A stretch of DNA of 64,000 nucleotides from Hoplostethus atlanticus (lineage: Eukaryota; Chordata; Actinopteri; Trachichthyiformes; Trachichthyidae), in assembly GCA_034670405.1 (NCBI GenBank), contig JAXDDX010000289.1, forward strand, positions 62,001 to 126,000, given 5' to 3'. Each line of letters begins with the position of its first letter. Positions within the stretch are counted from its first letter, which is position 1. The notes below the pieces were generated by a model that was given only the letters and a program-made list of their open reading frames with translations, ran no database searches and had not been told where the DNA came from. Below, in pieces: positions 35,172-46,322 of this stretch. Both the position numbers and the translations under genes were made by a program.

Positions 35172-37242
35172 ACAGTGCCTGGAGACAGCATCATCCGTGG
35201 ATCTGTTTGGACGACAAGCAAACTGCAGCGGGTCCATGGAGCAAGGGAGGAAGGCGCAGATGTAGTCTTTTATCAGCCTCTCAAAGCATTTCATGACCAC
35301 CGAGGTGAGGGCCACCGGTCGATAATCATTCAAGCATGCTGGAGAAGCATTCTTGGGCACAGGGACAATAGTGGATCTCTTGAAGCAGGCGGGGACCACA
35401 GACTCAGCCAGGGAGATGTTGAATATAGTGGTGAACACTGGAGCTAACTGATTAGCACAGGTCTTCAGTACTCGCCCAGATATGCCATGTGGACCAGCAG
35501 CTTTCCTGGTGTTCACCCTCGTCAGAGCCCTCCTCACACTGTGCTCGGTCACAGAGAGCGTGTGTTCATCCCCAGCGGTAGAACTCACTTCGGCTGCGCT
35601 AACAGTGATGTTGTTAGCCGGCGAGCTAGCGCTGTTGTTGCTAGCCTCAAACCATGCAAAAAATGAGTTCAGGTCGTCTGCTAGGGATGCGTCAGCACTC
35701 ACAATTGCGGGGGGTCTGCCCTGGTAGTCGGTTATAGTCCATAGCCCCTGCCATAGGCGTCTGGTATCGCGCTGCTCCATCTGCGACTCTGTCTTTATAC
35801 CTCCTCTTGGCCTCCTTCACTGCCCTTCTCAGTCCGTAGGACGCTGCTTTGTGCTTGTCCATGTTGACGGATACAAGACCGGAGTTATAGGCAGCAGTGC
35901 GGGCGTTCAAAGCGTCGCGGATGGATCTATCAACCCACGGTTTTTGGTTAGGAAAGGACCTAACTTTTACCGTGGGGACGATGGTGTCCACTAGCGTTGC
36001 TATGAAGCTCGTTACTACTTCCGTAAACTCGCTGACGTCCCTGGAACTGGATTGGAACATGTCCCAGTCGACGTCACACAGAGCGTCCTGTAGCTCAGCC
36101 TCTGATTGGTCAGACCACCGCTTTACATCCCTCGTCACTACCGCTTCCCGTGCTATCCTTTGTTTATACTGGAAAATGGCGGCATGCTCTGATTTGCTGA
36201 ACGGAGGGAGAGAGACAGCCTTGTAGCCTCTCTTGAACGGCGTATAGCAGTGGTCCAACGTTCTTTCCCCTCTGGTAGCACACGTAATGTGCTGATGAAA
36301 GTTCGGCATGACTTTTTTTAGGTTCGCCCTATTAAAGTCCCCAGCCACCACCATAGCCGCGTCGGGATGCTTGTTCTGATGCCGACATAACACATCATGT
36401 AGGTCCGATAGTGCTACGTCGGTATCCGCTTGTGGTGGTATGTAGACAGTTGTGGTGATGACCGAGCTGAACTCCCGGGGAAGGTAGAATGGACGGCATG
36501 AGATCGTCAGATGTTCCAGGTTCGACGAGCAGGAACGAGAAAGAGTCTTAATGTCCTTGGGGTTGCACCACTTGTTGTTGGTCATGAAGCAAACCCCTCC
36601 ACCCTTAGATTTGCCAGACTCTTCCGTTCTATCCGCACGGAAAACAGAGAAGGACTCGGTTGGGCATATGACTCGATCCGGCACTAGCGGGGTCAGCCAT
36701 GTTTCCATCAGACAAAAGATGTTACAATCCCTCATGTCCCGTTGGAATCTAATCCTCGCCCTAACATCATCCAATTTATTTTCCAGAGACTGGACGTTAG
36801 CAAGAAGGATGCTGGGCAGAGGTGGACGGTGGGCTTGAACTCTCAGTCTATTCCGAATTCCGCTCCGTTTTCCCCGATGTTTTCTCCTTCGTCTCCCCGT
36901 AGATGCGTCTCCACTGTTGTTGTTGTGGCTCGCTCGTACGATCTCTGCTAGCCACGCTGGGTCGAAGGAAAAAGTGGACAAAAACCTTTGTTTTGCGCAA
37001 AAGTTTATGTCCAAAAGTGTGCTGCGTTCGTATGATGTTAGTGCCGATGTGTTTGTGCAAAAGAATATATTAAAAACAAACACAAAAACTAAAAAAACGC
37101 ACAATCTCCGCGGAGCTACCACGACGGTGTCTAGACACGGCCGTGCCATCACTCCATCACTCCAGAACCTGTCCTTAAAAACTGGTGATCCAGAACCTGT
37201 CCTTAAAAACACCCAAACAGGGGACCCCCCATAACTGCTCAC
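35172..37242 (-). mobile_element. L2/Rex1-like LINE, 5' half, minus strand, 3'-truncated
   Basis: The minus strand encodes an endonuclease/reverse transcriptase ORF. The endonuclease domain is visible as SILLANVQSLENKLD, FCLMETWL, VVAGDFNRANLK and KSEHAAIFQYK. The N-terminal half of the reverse transcriptase follows ([40 protein letters not shown]). Compared with the sister copy at 38204-40380, a 5-bp deletion near 35780 (after KRRYKDRV) shifts the frame. The element stops abruptly at about 35172, in the middle of the reverse transcriptase, unlike normal 5' truncation. A 27-bp direct repeat ('ccagaacctgtccttaaaaa') lies near its 5' end (about 37162-37210). Confidence 0.85.
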
Positions 37243-38203
37243 TCAATCCGAACCCTGGTGCAATGCTACTGGTCATCTGGTCTGTCTCACACAAGCAGAT
37301 GAGGAAAAAAGGCATGTGCGTGCAGTGTGTTGCGTGCTTGCCGGCGAGATTTGTCTCCGGCGTGACAGAGAACATAGCGTGATGCGCACCTCGGGTGCAG
37401 CGTTAGAGATCGATTTAGACCAATTTCTATACATTGACCAACTTTGAACTCAGTTTGAACTTTGCATTTGAGAGCTTGCTGGATACGGGGGTGCATTATA
37501 GAGTGAACCAGTAATGGTGTCTGTGTCGCTGGCCTAACGTTACTGGGCCGGTTACAACGCTCATTTGCTGTTTAGAGTAGTTTGAAACCTAAGTTAGCAA
37601 AATTGGATTTTGACACAGCGGAATATCAAATGGAATGCAGTAAACGCGACTTTTCATGATTACCATATCGCCGTGACCGTAATCTTGATTAATATACGAT
37701 TAATTGTGCAGCCGTAATTACAATATATGGAAGATTCTTTAATTGTAAGGCCACTGAGACTTGTAACAGCAACATATGCTTGTCCAGATGAAAATATTTT
37801 AATGATATAGCAGCTTTGTCAACTGTCAGCCCTTGAACTTTGTGGATAGTACAAGCCCATGTCAATTTTATTGGGAATTGTCTTTGGATGCCTCCACTAT
37901 TTGGAACTTTGTCCTCCTCTGGTTGTATAATGTAATATTTCTTCCTTCAGTGTAATTTGTGTGTGGTCTTGAACATTGAATTTGGCCGACCTTGGGGTTG
38001 TCACGTACCACATGAATGGAAAATGGGAAATAATCCTCTTCACTTTGTTTACTGTTATTAACTATAGTCCCAAAAGCACCTTTCACAAGGCCGTCTGACA
38101 CATCAATATTTTTCAGCAACATTATGCAAGCTTCAATTCCCACTTCGACAGAAATTTTCAGACATGAATTGTAGACTTTGGTATGATGCCCAGCCTTTGG
38201 TTC

Positions 38204-40380
38204 TACGCTAGTGGACACCATCGTCCCGACGGTAAAAGTTAGGTCCTTTCCTAACCAAAAACCGTGGGTTGATAAATCCATCCGCGACGCTTTGAACGCC
38301 CGCACTGCTGCCTATAACTCCGGTCTTGTATCCGGCAACATGGACGAGCACAAGGCAGCGTCCTATGGACTGAGAAGGGCGGTGAAGGAGGCCAAGAGGA
38401 GGTATAGGGACAGAGTGGAGTCGCAGATGGAGCAGCGCGACACCAGACGCCTATGGCAGGGGCTACGGACTATAACGGACTACCAGGGCAGACCCCCCGC
38501 AATTGTGAGTGCCGACGCATCCCTAGCGGAGGACCTGAATTCATTCTATGCACGGTTTGAGGCTAGCAACAACAGCGCTAGCTCGCCGGCTAACAACATC
38601 ACCGTTAGCGCAACCGGAGTGAGTTCTACCGCTGGGGATGAACACACACTCTCTGTGACCGAGCACAGTGTGAGGAGGGCTCTGACGAGGGTGAACACCA
38701 GGAAAGCTGCTGGTCCAGATGGCATATCTGGACGAGTACTGAAGACCTGTGCTAATCAGCTAGCTCCAGTGTTCACCACTATATTCAACATCTCCCTGGC
38801 TGAGTCTGTGGTCCCCGCCTGCTTCAAGAGATCCACTATTGTCCCTGTGCCCAAGAATGCTTCTCCAGCATGCTTGAATGACTACCGACCGGTGGCCCTC
38901 ACCTCGGTGGTCATGAAATGCTTCGAGAGGCTGATTAAGGACTACATCTGCGCCTTCCTCCCTTGCTCCATGGACCCGCTGCAGTTTGCTTATCGTCCCA
39001 ACAGATCCACGGATGATGCTGTCTCCCAGGTACTGCACACCACACTCTCTCATCTGGACAGCCGGAAGGGGGGCTATGTGAGACTGCTGTTCATTGACTA
39101 TAGTTCAGCTTTCAATACCATAGTCCCCACCAGACTGGCTGGCAAGTTGATTGAGCTGGGACTGAACACCCCCCTGTGTGCCTGGATCCTGGACTTCCTG
39201 ACCGCCAGGCCCCAGGTGGTCAGGGTGGGTAGACACACCTCCAACCCCCTCACCCTGAACACAGGATCCCCCCAGGGTTGCGTCCTCAGCCCCCTACTGT
39301 ACTCCCTGTACACACATGACTGTGTGGCCAGGTTCAGCTCCAACACCATCATTAAGTTTGCGGATGACACAGTGGTGGTGGGCCTGATCTCCAACAACGA
39401 CGAGAAGGCCTACCTGGAGGAAGTTGCTGATCTGTCACTCTGGTGCCAGGACAACAGCCTCCTCCTGAATGTCACCAAAACTAAGGAGCTGATTGTGGAC
39501 TTTAGGAGGACACAACAACAGAGGACGTACTCACCACTGGGGATTAATGGGAATACTGTGGAGAGGGTGAGCAGGTATAAATACCTGGGAGTCCACATCA
39601 CCGAAGATCTCACATGGTCCACACACACTGACACTCTGGTGAGAAAGGCGAGGCAGCGCCTTTACCACCTCAGGCAACTGAGGAAATTTAAAGTCTCCCG
39701 GAGGATCCTTCAGTCCTTCTACTCTGGAGCTGTAGAGAGCATCCTGACAGGAAGCATCACTGCCTGGTTTGGCAGCAGCTCCGCTCAGGACAGGAAGGCT
39801 CTGCAGAGAGTAGTGCGTTCGGCTGAACGCACTATTGGAACTACACTCCCCACCCTGCAGGACTTGTACACCAGGAGGTGCAGAACCAGAGCCTGCAGGA
39901 TCATGAAGGATCCTCACCACCCCAACAACGGACTGTTTCAGCTGCTGCGGTCAGGCAAGCGCCTCCGTAGTCACGCTGCCAAAACAGAGAGACTGAGACG
40001 GAGTTTCTTTCCTCAGGCCATCAGGACTGTGAACTCCGACCTCACCAGGGCCCCCACCAAGACACACACACTGCCCCTCTTATGCACACACACACTTAGG
40101 TAAAGACTACACATAATTTATAATTTATATTATACATACAATTTTCCCTTTTTTTACTATATTTTTTTTATAAAGTGCTCTTATTGTAAATATTGTGTTG
40201 TTTTTTTATATAGAGCTCTTAAAAACTGTGTTACATTGTAAATATTGTGTTGGTTATTGTAAATAGTGTGAACCTGTTATTTTGCACATTTCTGCTGAGC
40301 ATTGCCACTTTGCATTTCACTACACACCTCGTGTGTGTATGTGACAATTAAACTTCTTGAATCTTGAATCTTGAATCTAC
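38204..40380 (+). mobile_element. L2/Rex1-like LINE, 5'-truncated, inserted in the Helitron
   Basis: It starts abruptly inside ORF2 ([13 protein letters not shown]) and runs through the ORF2 stop at 40103, a short 3' untranslated region and a tail of repeated TTGAATC ending at about 40377. 'tctac' on both sides may be a target duplication (about 38196-38200 and 40376-40380). The 5' truncation and repeat tail are typical of target-primed reverse transcription. Long open frame and a clean tail imply a recent insertion. Confidence 0.9.
38211..40103 (+). CDS. LINE ORF2 protein, reverse transcriptase (N-terminally truncated)
   Basis: 630 residues open without a stop. The reverse transcriptase motifs are [20 protein letters not shown] (about 166-185), [72 protein letters not shown] and the catalytic [11 protein letters not shown]-terminal thumb/zinc region follows ([33 protein letters not shown]). 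Intact relatives copy their RNA into DNA at a nicked target site, with the endonuclease domain making the nick. That endonuclease is missing here because of 5' truncation, so the copy is not autonomous. The family belongs to the Jockey/CR1 group, closest by eye to fish L2/Rex1 elements. Confidence 0.92.
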   Translation: MDTIVPTVKVRSFPNQKPWVDKSIRDALNARTAAYNSGLVSGNMDEHKAASYGLRRAVKEAKRRYRDRVESQMEQRDTRRLWQGLRTITDYQGRPPAIVSADASLAEDLNSFYARFEASNNSASSPANNITVSATGVSSTAGDEHTLSVTEHSVRRALTRVNTRKAAGPDGISGRVLKTCANQLAPVFTTIFNISLAESVVPACFKRSTIVPVPKNASPACLNDYRPVALTSVVMKCFERLIKDYICAFLPCSMDPLQFAYRPNRSTDDAVSQVLHTTLSHLDSRKGGYVRLLFIDYSSAFNTIVPTRLAGKLIELGLNTPLCAWILDFLTARPQVVRVGRHTSNPLTLNTGSPQGCVLSPLLYSLYTHDCVARFSSNTIIKFADDTVVVGLISNNDEKAYLEEVADLSLWCQDNSLLLNVTKTKELIVDFRRTQQQRTYSPLGINGNTVERVSRYKYLGVHITEDLTWSTHTDTLVRKARQRLYHLRQLRKFKVSRRILQSFYSGAVESILTGSITAWFGSSSAQDRKALQRVVRSAERTIGTTLPTLQDLYTRRCRTRACRIMKDPHHPNNGLFQLLRSGKRLRSHAAKTERLRRSFFPQAIRTVNSDLTRAPTKTHTLPLLCTHTLR

Positions 40381-41445
40381 TCTGCCAGTTTCCGGATTTA
40401 TTTAGTCACGCTGTAATGGTGACATATTGTGGATGCAAGTGGTACACAACTTTTGCAGGTTAAAATCAGCAATTATTTGTTGCAAATATATGTAATGCAT
40501 CTGTCTCTTCCTCAGTTTCATAATTGTTCAGCATTGCAACGTCTCTATCTTGAAGAGGTTCACCTTTTTTACGAGTGTGCAAACGATTCAAGACATGAGC
40601 GAAATCCGCATCCTTCCGTCCGACTATTTGAGTGAGTTGTTCAGCTACTTGAAATTGATCTACCCATGGGTTAATATGTTTGAAGTTTGAACAGTGCAAC
40701 ACCCTTCACTGGCGGCAACTGGTAAAAGTCTCCAACTACAACACACACTTTTGGAAAAGCAGTATCACCCAGTTGTTTGATTTGTCTTAATCTGCCATCT
40801 ATGTATGCCAAAAGTCTATGATCAATACTTCTATTTTTCCTAATTTAGCATGTAAAGATTTGATTTTCTCTTCAGTTAGATCTTGATTGGTAGAGACAAA
40901 TCTGTTCCAAGTGAAAATGCATTGTGTATGATACTTGCATTTATGTTGTAAGCAGCTACAACCCTTGGGGCTGTTCATCTGGATGAAATCTATAGTCTAC
41001 TAGACTTATAAGAAATAGTTTTGATTGAATGACTCTTGCCCACTTTGGCTCCATCTGTGATAAATACTTTAATAGACTGAGGATTTTTACTGCTGACTTT
41101 CTCTGAACACACATTTCGGATTTTATTGAAAATGACTTATTGTTTATTTGGCTGAAGGTCTGGAATGTTCTCATCACTGCAATGCTCCTCATGTTCACCT
41201 GTGTCTTGCATGAAATCTTTACATTCCAATCGTTCAAGCTCTGTTTCTGGACAAATCTGATCCGATGCATCTTCCAATTCACCATTTATTTCAAACATCT
41301 TTTCAACTTCATCTATTTTGTCAGCTTCATTTTCAAACCGAGATTGTTTTTTGTCAAATATGGATTTAGGTTTTTGCAATGTGGGCACCAATGTAATAAA
41401 AATCTTAAAAGTCATAAATGCCTTCAGTTCATAGTCCAAGTAATG

Positions 41446-42431
41446 GGGCAGAAATAGTTGTAGGATACTACATGTAGGATACTTAAGCTGGTCTTAGAGA
41501 GCAAACTATGGTACCTAGCTATTGGACAAATTCATGAACTTACATGACAGCATGCTAGCTTCGAGAAAAGGTAATTTTCAGCAGTGTTATTATTCTCCAA
41601 CATGTGTGAAAGGGTTACGGGCAAGATTGATAGATGTGACCTGCTCTCACAAAATCAGTCACATTGACGCCAAAACACATTTTAGGGTTTTAATATTACT
41701 TGAAAGGAGAATATAGGCTTTCCAATGAGACTATGTCACTCCTCCACTGAGAAATTATAAAACGAGCGATACAAAAGCATGGTTTTGAGAAAAAAACTTT
41801 CCATTATGACTCTGAACATTCTAATAATTTCTGGGGGCTGCCACTTTGACATCTCACAAACAAATGCTTCTTGAGTGATTATTTTAAATAACAGAAATAA
41901 CATTTAGGCACCTATGTAATGAGGAGAAATTGCTCTTTAAGGTTATATAAAACACAGTACATTTACACTATTTATCCACTATTAATGAATCTTTCAAAAG
42001 AACCTTGAAGACGTTGTGAAAAATCTGACCCAAACCCCCACAATTATGGTTACACAAATTAAATTGCATAAAAAGAAAGACAAACATACTGATGTACATT
42101 AAAGTGTTTATGTAAACACATTCTTTATTTGTAGATATATGCTTAATATATACAGTAGCCTATACAGTGTATAGTGAATATAGAAGATGTATACCAATCT
42201 ATAGCAACAATTAAGTAAGTAAATAAACAAATAAAAGTGCCAAAATATTAAACCCCAAAGTAATATTGCAAGAAATGATATAACCATATTGCACATATCA
42301 CTAATTAAATACTTAAATTATGCAATAATTCATCTAGACATTAATAAAACAGAACTTTGATTAATAGAATCAATAGAACAGATTAATAGAACAGAACATG
42401 AATATTGAAATGTGGAAATGTGATGTAGTAT
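41446..42431. other. AT-rich, no gene seen
   Basis: Nothing is recognised. It may include Helitron 5' sequence. Confidence 0.4.
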
Positions 42432-42842
42432 TTATATAACACACTCATACACCTGGCCGGGGAACAGATGGTCTGGGACATGTAATGTCTTTGGTCTCCT
42501 CAGTGCAAAAGTCCCTGATGTTGTCAAAGAGGTACCACTGCCTTTTTGCATCCAGTCCTGGCTTCTCCTGCTCACACGGTGGAACCTCGCAACTAATGTT
42601 TCCGTCAGGGTGCAGCAATGCAAATTCCTCATCTGGTGAATAATGGAATTCCCTGGCCGGGACGACACCAGGCTTTTCTCTTGTGAAGAGGAAGTGGTGG
42701 AACCGCTTGATCCCAAGTAGATAATGCGCTGTCACAGTGATGTATGGCTCCATGGTGGGAAAAGTCCATAGGTCTGTGGTGAGTGAAACACTCTGATCTT
42801 TCATATCGGATGCTAATTGCTAATCGCAATTCATTGTACTGG
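42432..42842 (-). pseudogene. hAT (ZBED-like) transposase fragment fused in frame to unknown sequence
   Basis: The first part (about 42842-42735) reads MKDQSVSLTTDLWTFPTM then EPYITVTAHYL, matching the conserved 'LTTDLWTS...Y..VTAHF' segment of hAT transposases. The same open frame then continues for about 90 residues (VVPAREFHYSPDEEFALLHP, AKRQWYLFDNIRDFC) without any hAT resemblance and with host-like codon use, to a stop near 42432. The second part could be a captured host exon; I cannot name it. Flanking hAT domains are missing. Confidence 0.55.
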
Positions 42843-42849
42843 TGTGTGA

Positions 42850-44381
42850 TGGTGTTCCACAGCGTAGTATGTGATGTAAGGTGACCAGAATTCTGAAATG
42901 AAAACCGGGGACATTTCCAGTTCGGCGGTCAATATATCATTAAAATATGCAATGTTATTATCTATGAAATAAAAAAGGGGGACAATTCAGGTTTCATGTA
43001 TTTTGACCACTGTTGTACTGTAATAAACTATGGTGCAGGCCGACTGATAAAATTGGGTACTAACTTTTACAAAGTAACTTTGTAAACCATGTCAGAAAAT
43101 CATAGTTTACAGTACCATGGTGAGTGAAGCTATGGAAACTATGGAACACACAATAAAGAAAATGGTCCAACTACAATGGTTAAATACAGTGTATTTAATT
43201 AGGTATACGTACAAGACAGAGAAGACAGACAAGCAACACTACCAGACTGACACACTGTAACAGACACACTATGACAGACAACACTAACAAGCACTATATT
43301 ACAGCAACACTACAGACAAGACAGAACTATCCAATCTGAACAGCCATTCAGTGGTCCTGGTAGTCTGGGTAGAATAAGAGCAGAAGAGAGCAAATGAGCA
43401 AAATTTTAAAAAACAGAGACAATAGTATGTGAAATACTAAACATAATAAAGAAATAAGATGATGATGCGATTGGTGACTTCATAATATACTTATACCAAC
43501 CTAATCTGTATATTTCCTTCTCTTTACCTTTTCACCGTCACTCTCTTTACTCCCTTAATTTTCCCTTGTCACTTTCTTCTCCTTCCTGTCCAATCTTTAA
43601 TAATAAATAGTACACTATCAGATAAAATACTTTGCTTAACAGATTCCCATTGCTTTTTGTATTTTATCTCAAAACATTGTTTGGAATAATAACTGACTAA
43701 TAATCAGACTCTCATGCTGAGGATTGTAGGTTCAAACCTCACATGGGATGGAATGTTTTGGTTGGTGAATCATAATGAATCGATTCAGAATCGATGCACT
43801 TCTATCGGATGGCTCGAAAGAATCGAGTTAGTTAAAAGAGTCAGTCTTCCCATCACTACTGCTTTAGCTCCCCTCACTGCACAGTCACGCATGACAACTA
43901 TGACTTGTCAACAACAACTACCCACAGCGCCCCCAGCTGCATATCTGCTGTAGATGCATTGTCGCTGCTTTATGCACCGTGCTAAAACCACAGATGAACG
44001 ATTAGTCTACAATGATACATAGTGTCGACTAGTGGTTTTGATAGTTGACTAGTTGACTAGTCGACTATTCTGTGAAACCCCTACAAGACATAGATGTTTG
44101 GTTTGACTTGATTTTATTCTGGTGGTTTTAAACGTTGAAAAATCTATATTTCCCACGCTAACTGGAAATTACACACCTGGTAATTTTGGTGGTATGCAGT
44201 GTCTGACACTGTCGGTTTACTTTCGCCTATTATCAGTATCATTCTACGTTAGATAACGTCGGGTTTTCATGTTATGGTGTTGTTGTTGTTGTTTGCCTTG
44301 ACTTCAGTCAGTTCACACCAGCTTTGCCCATCTCTTGCTCATTATCTGTGGTCTAACGGTATATTACATTCTTTCCCTCAG
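42850..44381. other. No gene; scattered repeat fragments
   Basis: A tRNA-like stretch (about 43705-43745, B box 'gtaggttcaaacctc') and a palindromic 'gttgactagttgactagtcg' stretch (about 44040-44070, resembling the ends of fish hAT MITEs) are present. No element could be delimited. Confidence 0.4.
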
Positions 44382-45409
44382 CCTTCCCATACCGAATCCT
44401 CGTCCAAAAAGACAGATGGATGCCACTGTATGTGTCGCCTCTCTTACCGGGATGTTGGATGTCAGACTGACATCAAGCTGAGGCACAAAACAGTGGCAAC
44501 ACAACTGTTCAGCAGAGACAAGTCTTGTCCATGTACGTACATGTGTATGTATCATGTTACTAGTCATGTTACTTCATGACATTTGATGAAATTATTTTAT
44601 GTATTAAAAACAGTAAACAGTATGAAAGTATTAAAAACAGACCTCTTTTTTAGGCCCGGGCTGTGATGTGAAACCAATGCTCAAATCTTCAAATGATAAT
44701 CCCTCAAAATACCATATGAGATGTAATTTGTTTTGAGAAATTACCAACAATTTAAAGAACATATTATTAAACCTGTGGCAGACTGGGGGGTGTGGTTCGG
44801 GATGGCAGGCGGGTTCGCCCTGCCCAGGTACCAGCTGCGGCGGATCAGGTCTGAGTGGACTAATGTGTGTGTGTGTGTGTGTGTGTCTATTATCTTTTGC
44901 AGTGAGCAGGGGACACGGAGAGAGAGAGAGCGTGTCTCCAGGAGGAGAGACACACAGGACGGAGCGAGCCACATTTAACTGTGTGTACATATTGTTATTT
45001 AGTGCTAATAAACCCGGCATGTCGCCCAACCTGAACACTCTGTCTCGCCTGATCTGTCTGTCACGAACCCGGTATAGTAGCGAGTTGGCTACAACCATAC
45101 TATCAAAATTTCATTGTGATGTAATGAGTTTGATGAATACTTTGTAAGTGATGATGCCCAATGAGTTGGAGGATGAGGAAGTCACTATGAAGTACTGCCT
45201 GTATTGTCAGTGACCGCTCATGATCATTTCTGCTTTTATGTCATGAAAAACTAGAGATGGTGAAGGTGAAGTGCTGTTCAAGGACCACTCACACCCACCA
45301 TGTCAGGTCCTACATACTGTCATCCATTCTGAGCAAGTGGAGGACAACCCAGACAAATATGGTCCAGGACCTCCTACAGAGGGAGCAAGTTGTGTTCCAC
45401 ATGTTAAAA
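44382..45409 (+). CDS. Two further exons of the unrecognised plus-strand gene
   Basis: Exon c (44382-44532) follows 'ctttccctcag' and encodes PSHTESSSKKTDGCHCMC then RLSYRDVGCQTDIKLRHK and LFSRDKSCP, ending in phase 1 before GTACGT. Exon d (45257-45409) follows 'ctagag', restores the frame (YGEGEVLFKDHSHPPCQ...GPGPPTEGASCVPHVK) and ends in phase 1 before GTAACT. The chain a-b-c-d (33749, 34917, 44382, 45257) is phase-consistent, which favours a real gene whose intron filled with a LINE pair, a Helitron and a hAT piece. The next exon is not the transposase exon at 46012, since that junction would give a stop. A (GT)n tract lies in the intron at 44864-44886. Confidence 0.4.
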
Positions 45410-45548
45410 GTAACTACTGACAATCTCACTTGCACAGCGCACCTTTCCCATGCATGTTTTTATTATTTATTATTAATTTATATTTTTGTATCCCAGTAGA
45501 ATTCCTTTAAGTAATCTAAAGTGGTTGGTACAAAATGGATACTCTATA

Positions 45549-45848
45549 TGGTAAATGGACTGTACTTATATAGCGCTTTTCTAGTCTTTTCCGACCACTC
45601 AAAGCGCTTTACACTACATTCACATTCACCCCATTCATACACTGATGGCAGGGCGCTACCATGTAAGGTGCCAAACTGCACATTGGGGGAATCTAACCAT
45701 TCATACACATTCACACACCGAAGGCGCAGCTTCGGGAGCAATTTGGGGTTCAGTGTCTTGCCCAAGGACACTTTGACATGCGGACTGGAGGAGCCTGGGA
45801 TTGAACCACCGATCTTCCGATTAGCGGACGACCCGCTCTACCCCCTGA
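45549..45848 (-). repeat. Teleost tRNA-derived SINE
   Basis: On the minus strand it runs from a tRNA-like head ('gggggtagagcgggtcgtcc' and B box 'gtggttcaatccca') through the body 'ttgggcaagacactgaaccc' to the tail 'gcgctttgagtggtcggaaa' and 'gcgctatataagtacagtcc'. This is a very common fish SINE plan. It ends immediately beside the inverted duplication at 45852. Confidence 0.88.
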
Positions 45849-45851
45849 TCA

Positions 45852-46322
45852 ATATAATGAAAACATTTGGGTTTGGTAGAGAGGACTCTTTTTGTAACTC
45901 TTTAGAAGGGGTGGCGTAGTCTCTAGCCCTATAGGGGTCACTACACAATAATAATTTTTTATACTGGACTATTGTGATGTAATTTGTTGTCCTTTCTGGC
46001 CTGTTTTTCAGAGTGGTGTGAATGACGTCTTGGCGGCAATGCAGCAGTACCAAGCTCTGTTGGTGACTAATCTGAGGAGTCAGCTGCAAACAGTATTCCA
46101 GCAACACCGAGGAAGTGAACTTGAAAATGAGGCTATGGGAATATTTGACCGGATTGAGGATCCATTTGCCTCTGTTTCGACAACGTACAGGCAGGACAGT
46201 GTGATCAAGGCGAAATTCAATTTTGTGGAGTCAGAGGAGGTTTCTGTTGGGTATACTGCCTGCTTGCTGAAAAAAGGGACAAAAAGAGTCCTCTCTACCA
46301 AACCCAAATGTTTTCATTATAT
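45852..46322. repeat. 44-bp perfect inverted duplication at the inversion edge
   Basis: 45852-45895 is the exact complement of 46279-46322, a part of the transposase exon. It lies between the SINE end (45848) and the intron before the exon. Short templated inverted copies are common at repaired breakpoints. Confidence 0.9.

Larger units (their letters stand above)
37740..41445 (-). mobile_element. Helitron helicase remnant (Pif1-type), interrupted by a LINE
   Basis: The minus strand carries Pif1-family helicase blocks in order: an acidic linker (about 41440-41140), Walker A GAKVGKSHSIK (about 41022-41056), LLAAYNINASIIHNAFS (about 40905-40975), Walker B region [13 protein letters not shown] (about 40700-40745) and FAHVLNRLHTRKKGEPL (about 40560-40640). 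The C-terminal motifs IEACIMLLKNIDVSDGLVKG (about 38090-38150) and [16 protein letters not shown] (about 37805-37865) follow beyond the LINE at 38204-40380. The helicase of intact Helitrons unwinds DNA during rolling-circle transposition. The Rep nuclease part and the element's ends were not found, and the frame is broken in several places. Confidence 0.8.

Noticed and set aside
38204-40380. Simple twin-primed LINE insertion with the copy at 35172
   Set aside because: The two halves overlap by about 830 bp and the plus copy sits inside Helitron sequence not shared by the minus copy.
45257-46012. Exon at 45257 spliced to the transposase exon at 46012
   Set aside because: The phases do not match (phase 1 into phase 0); the junction would give a stop within a few codons.
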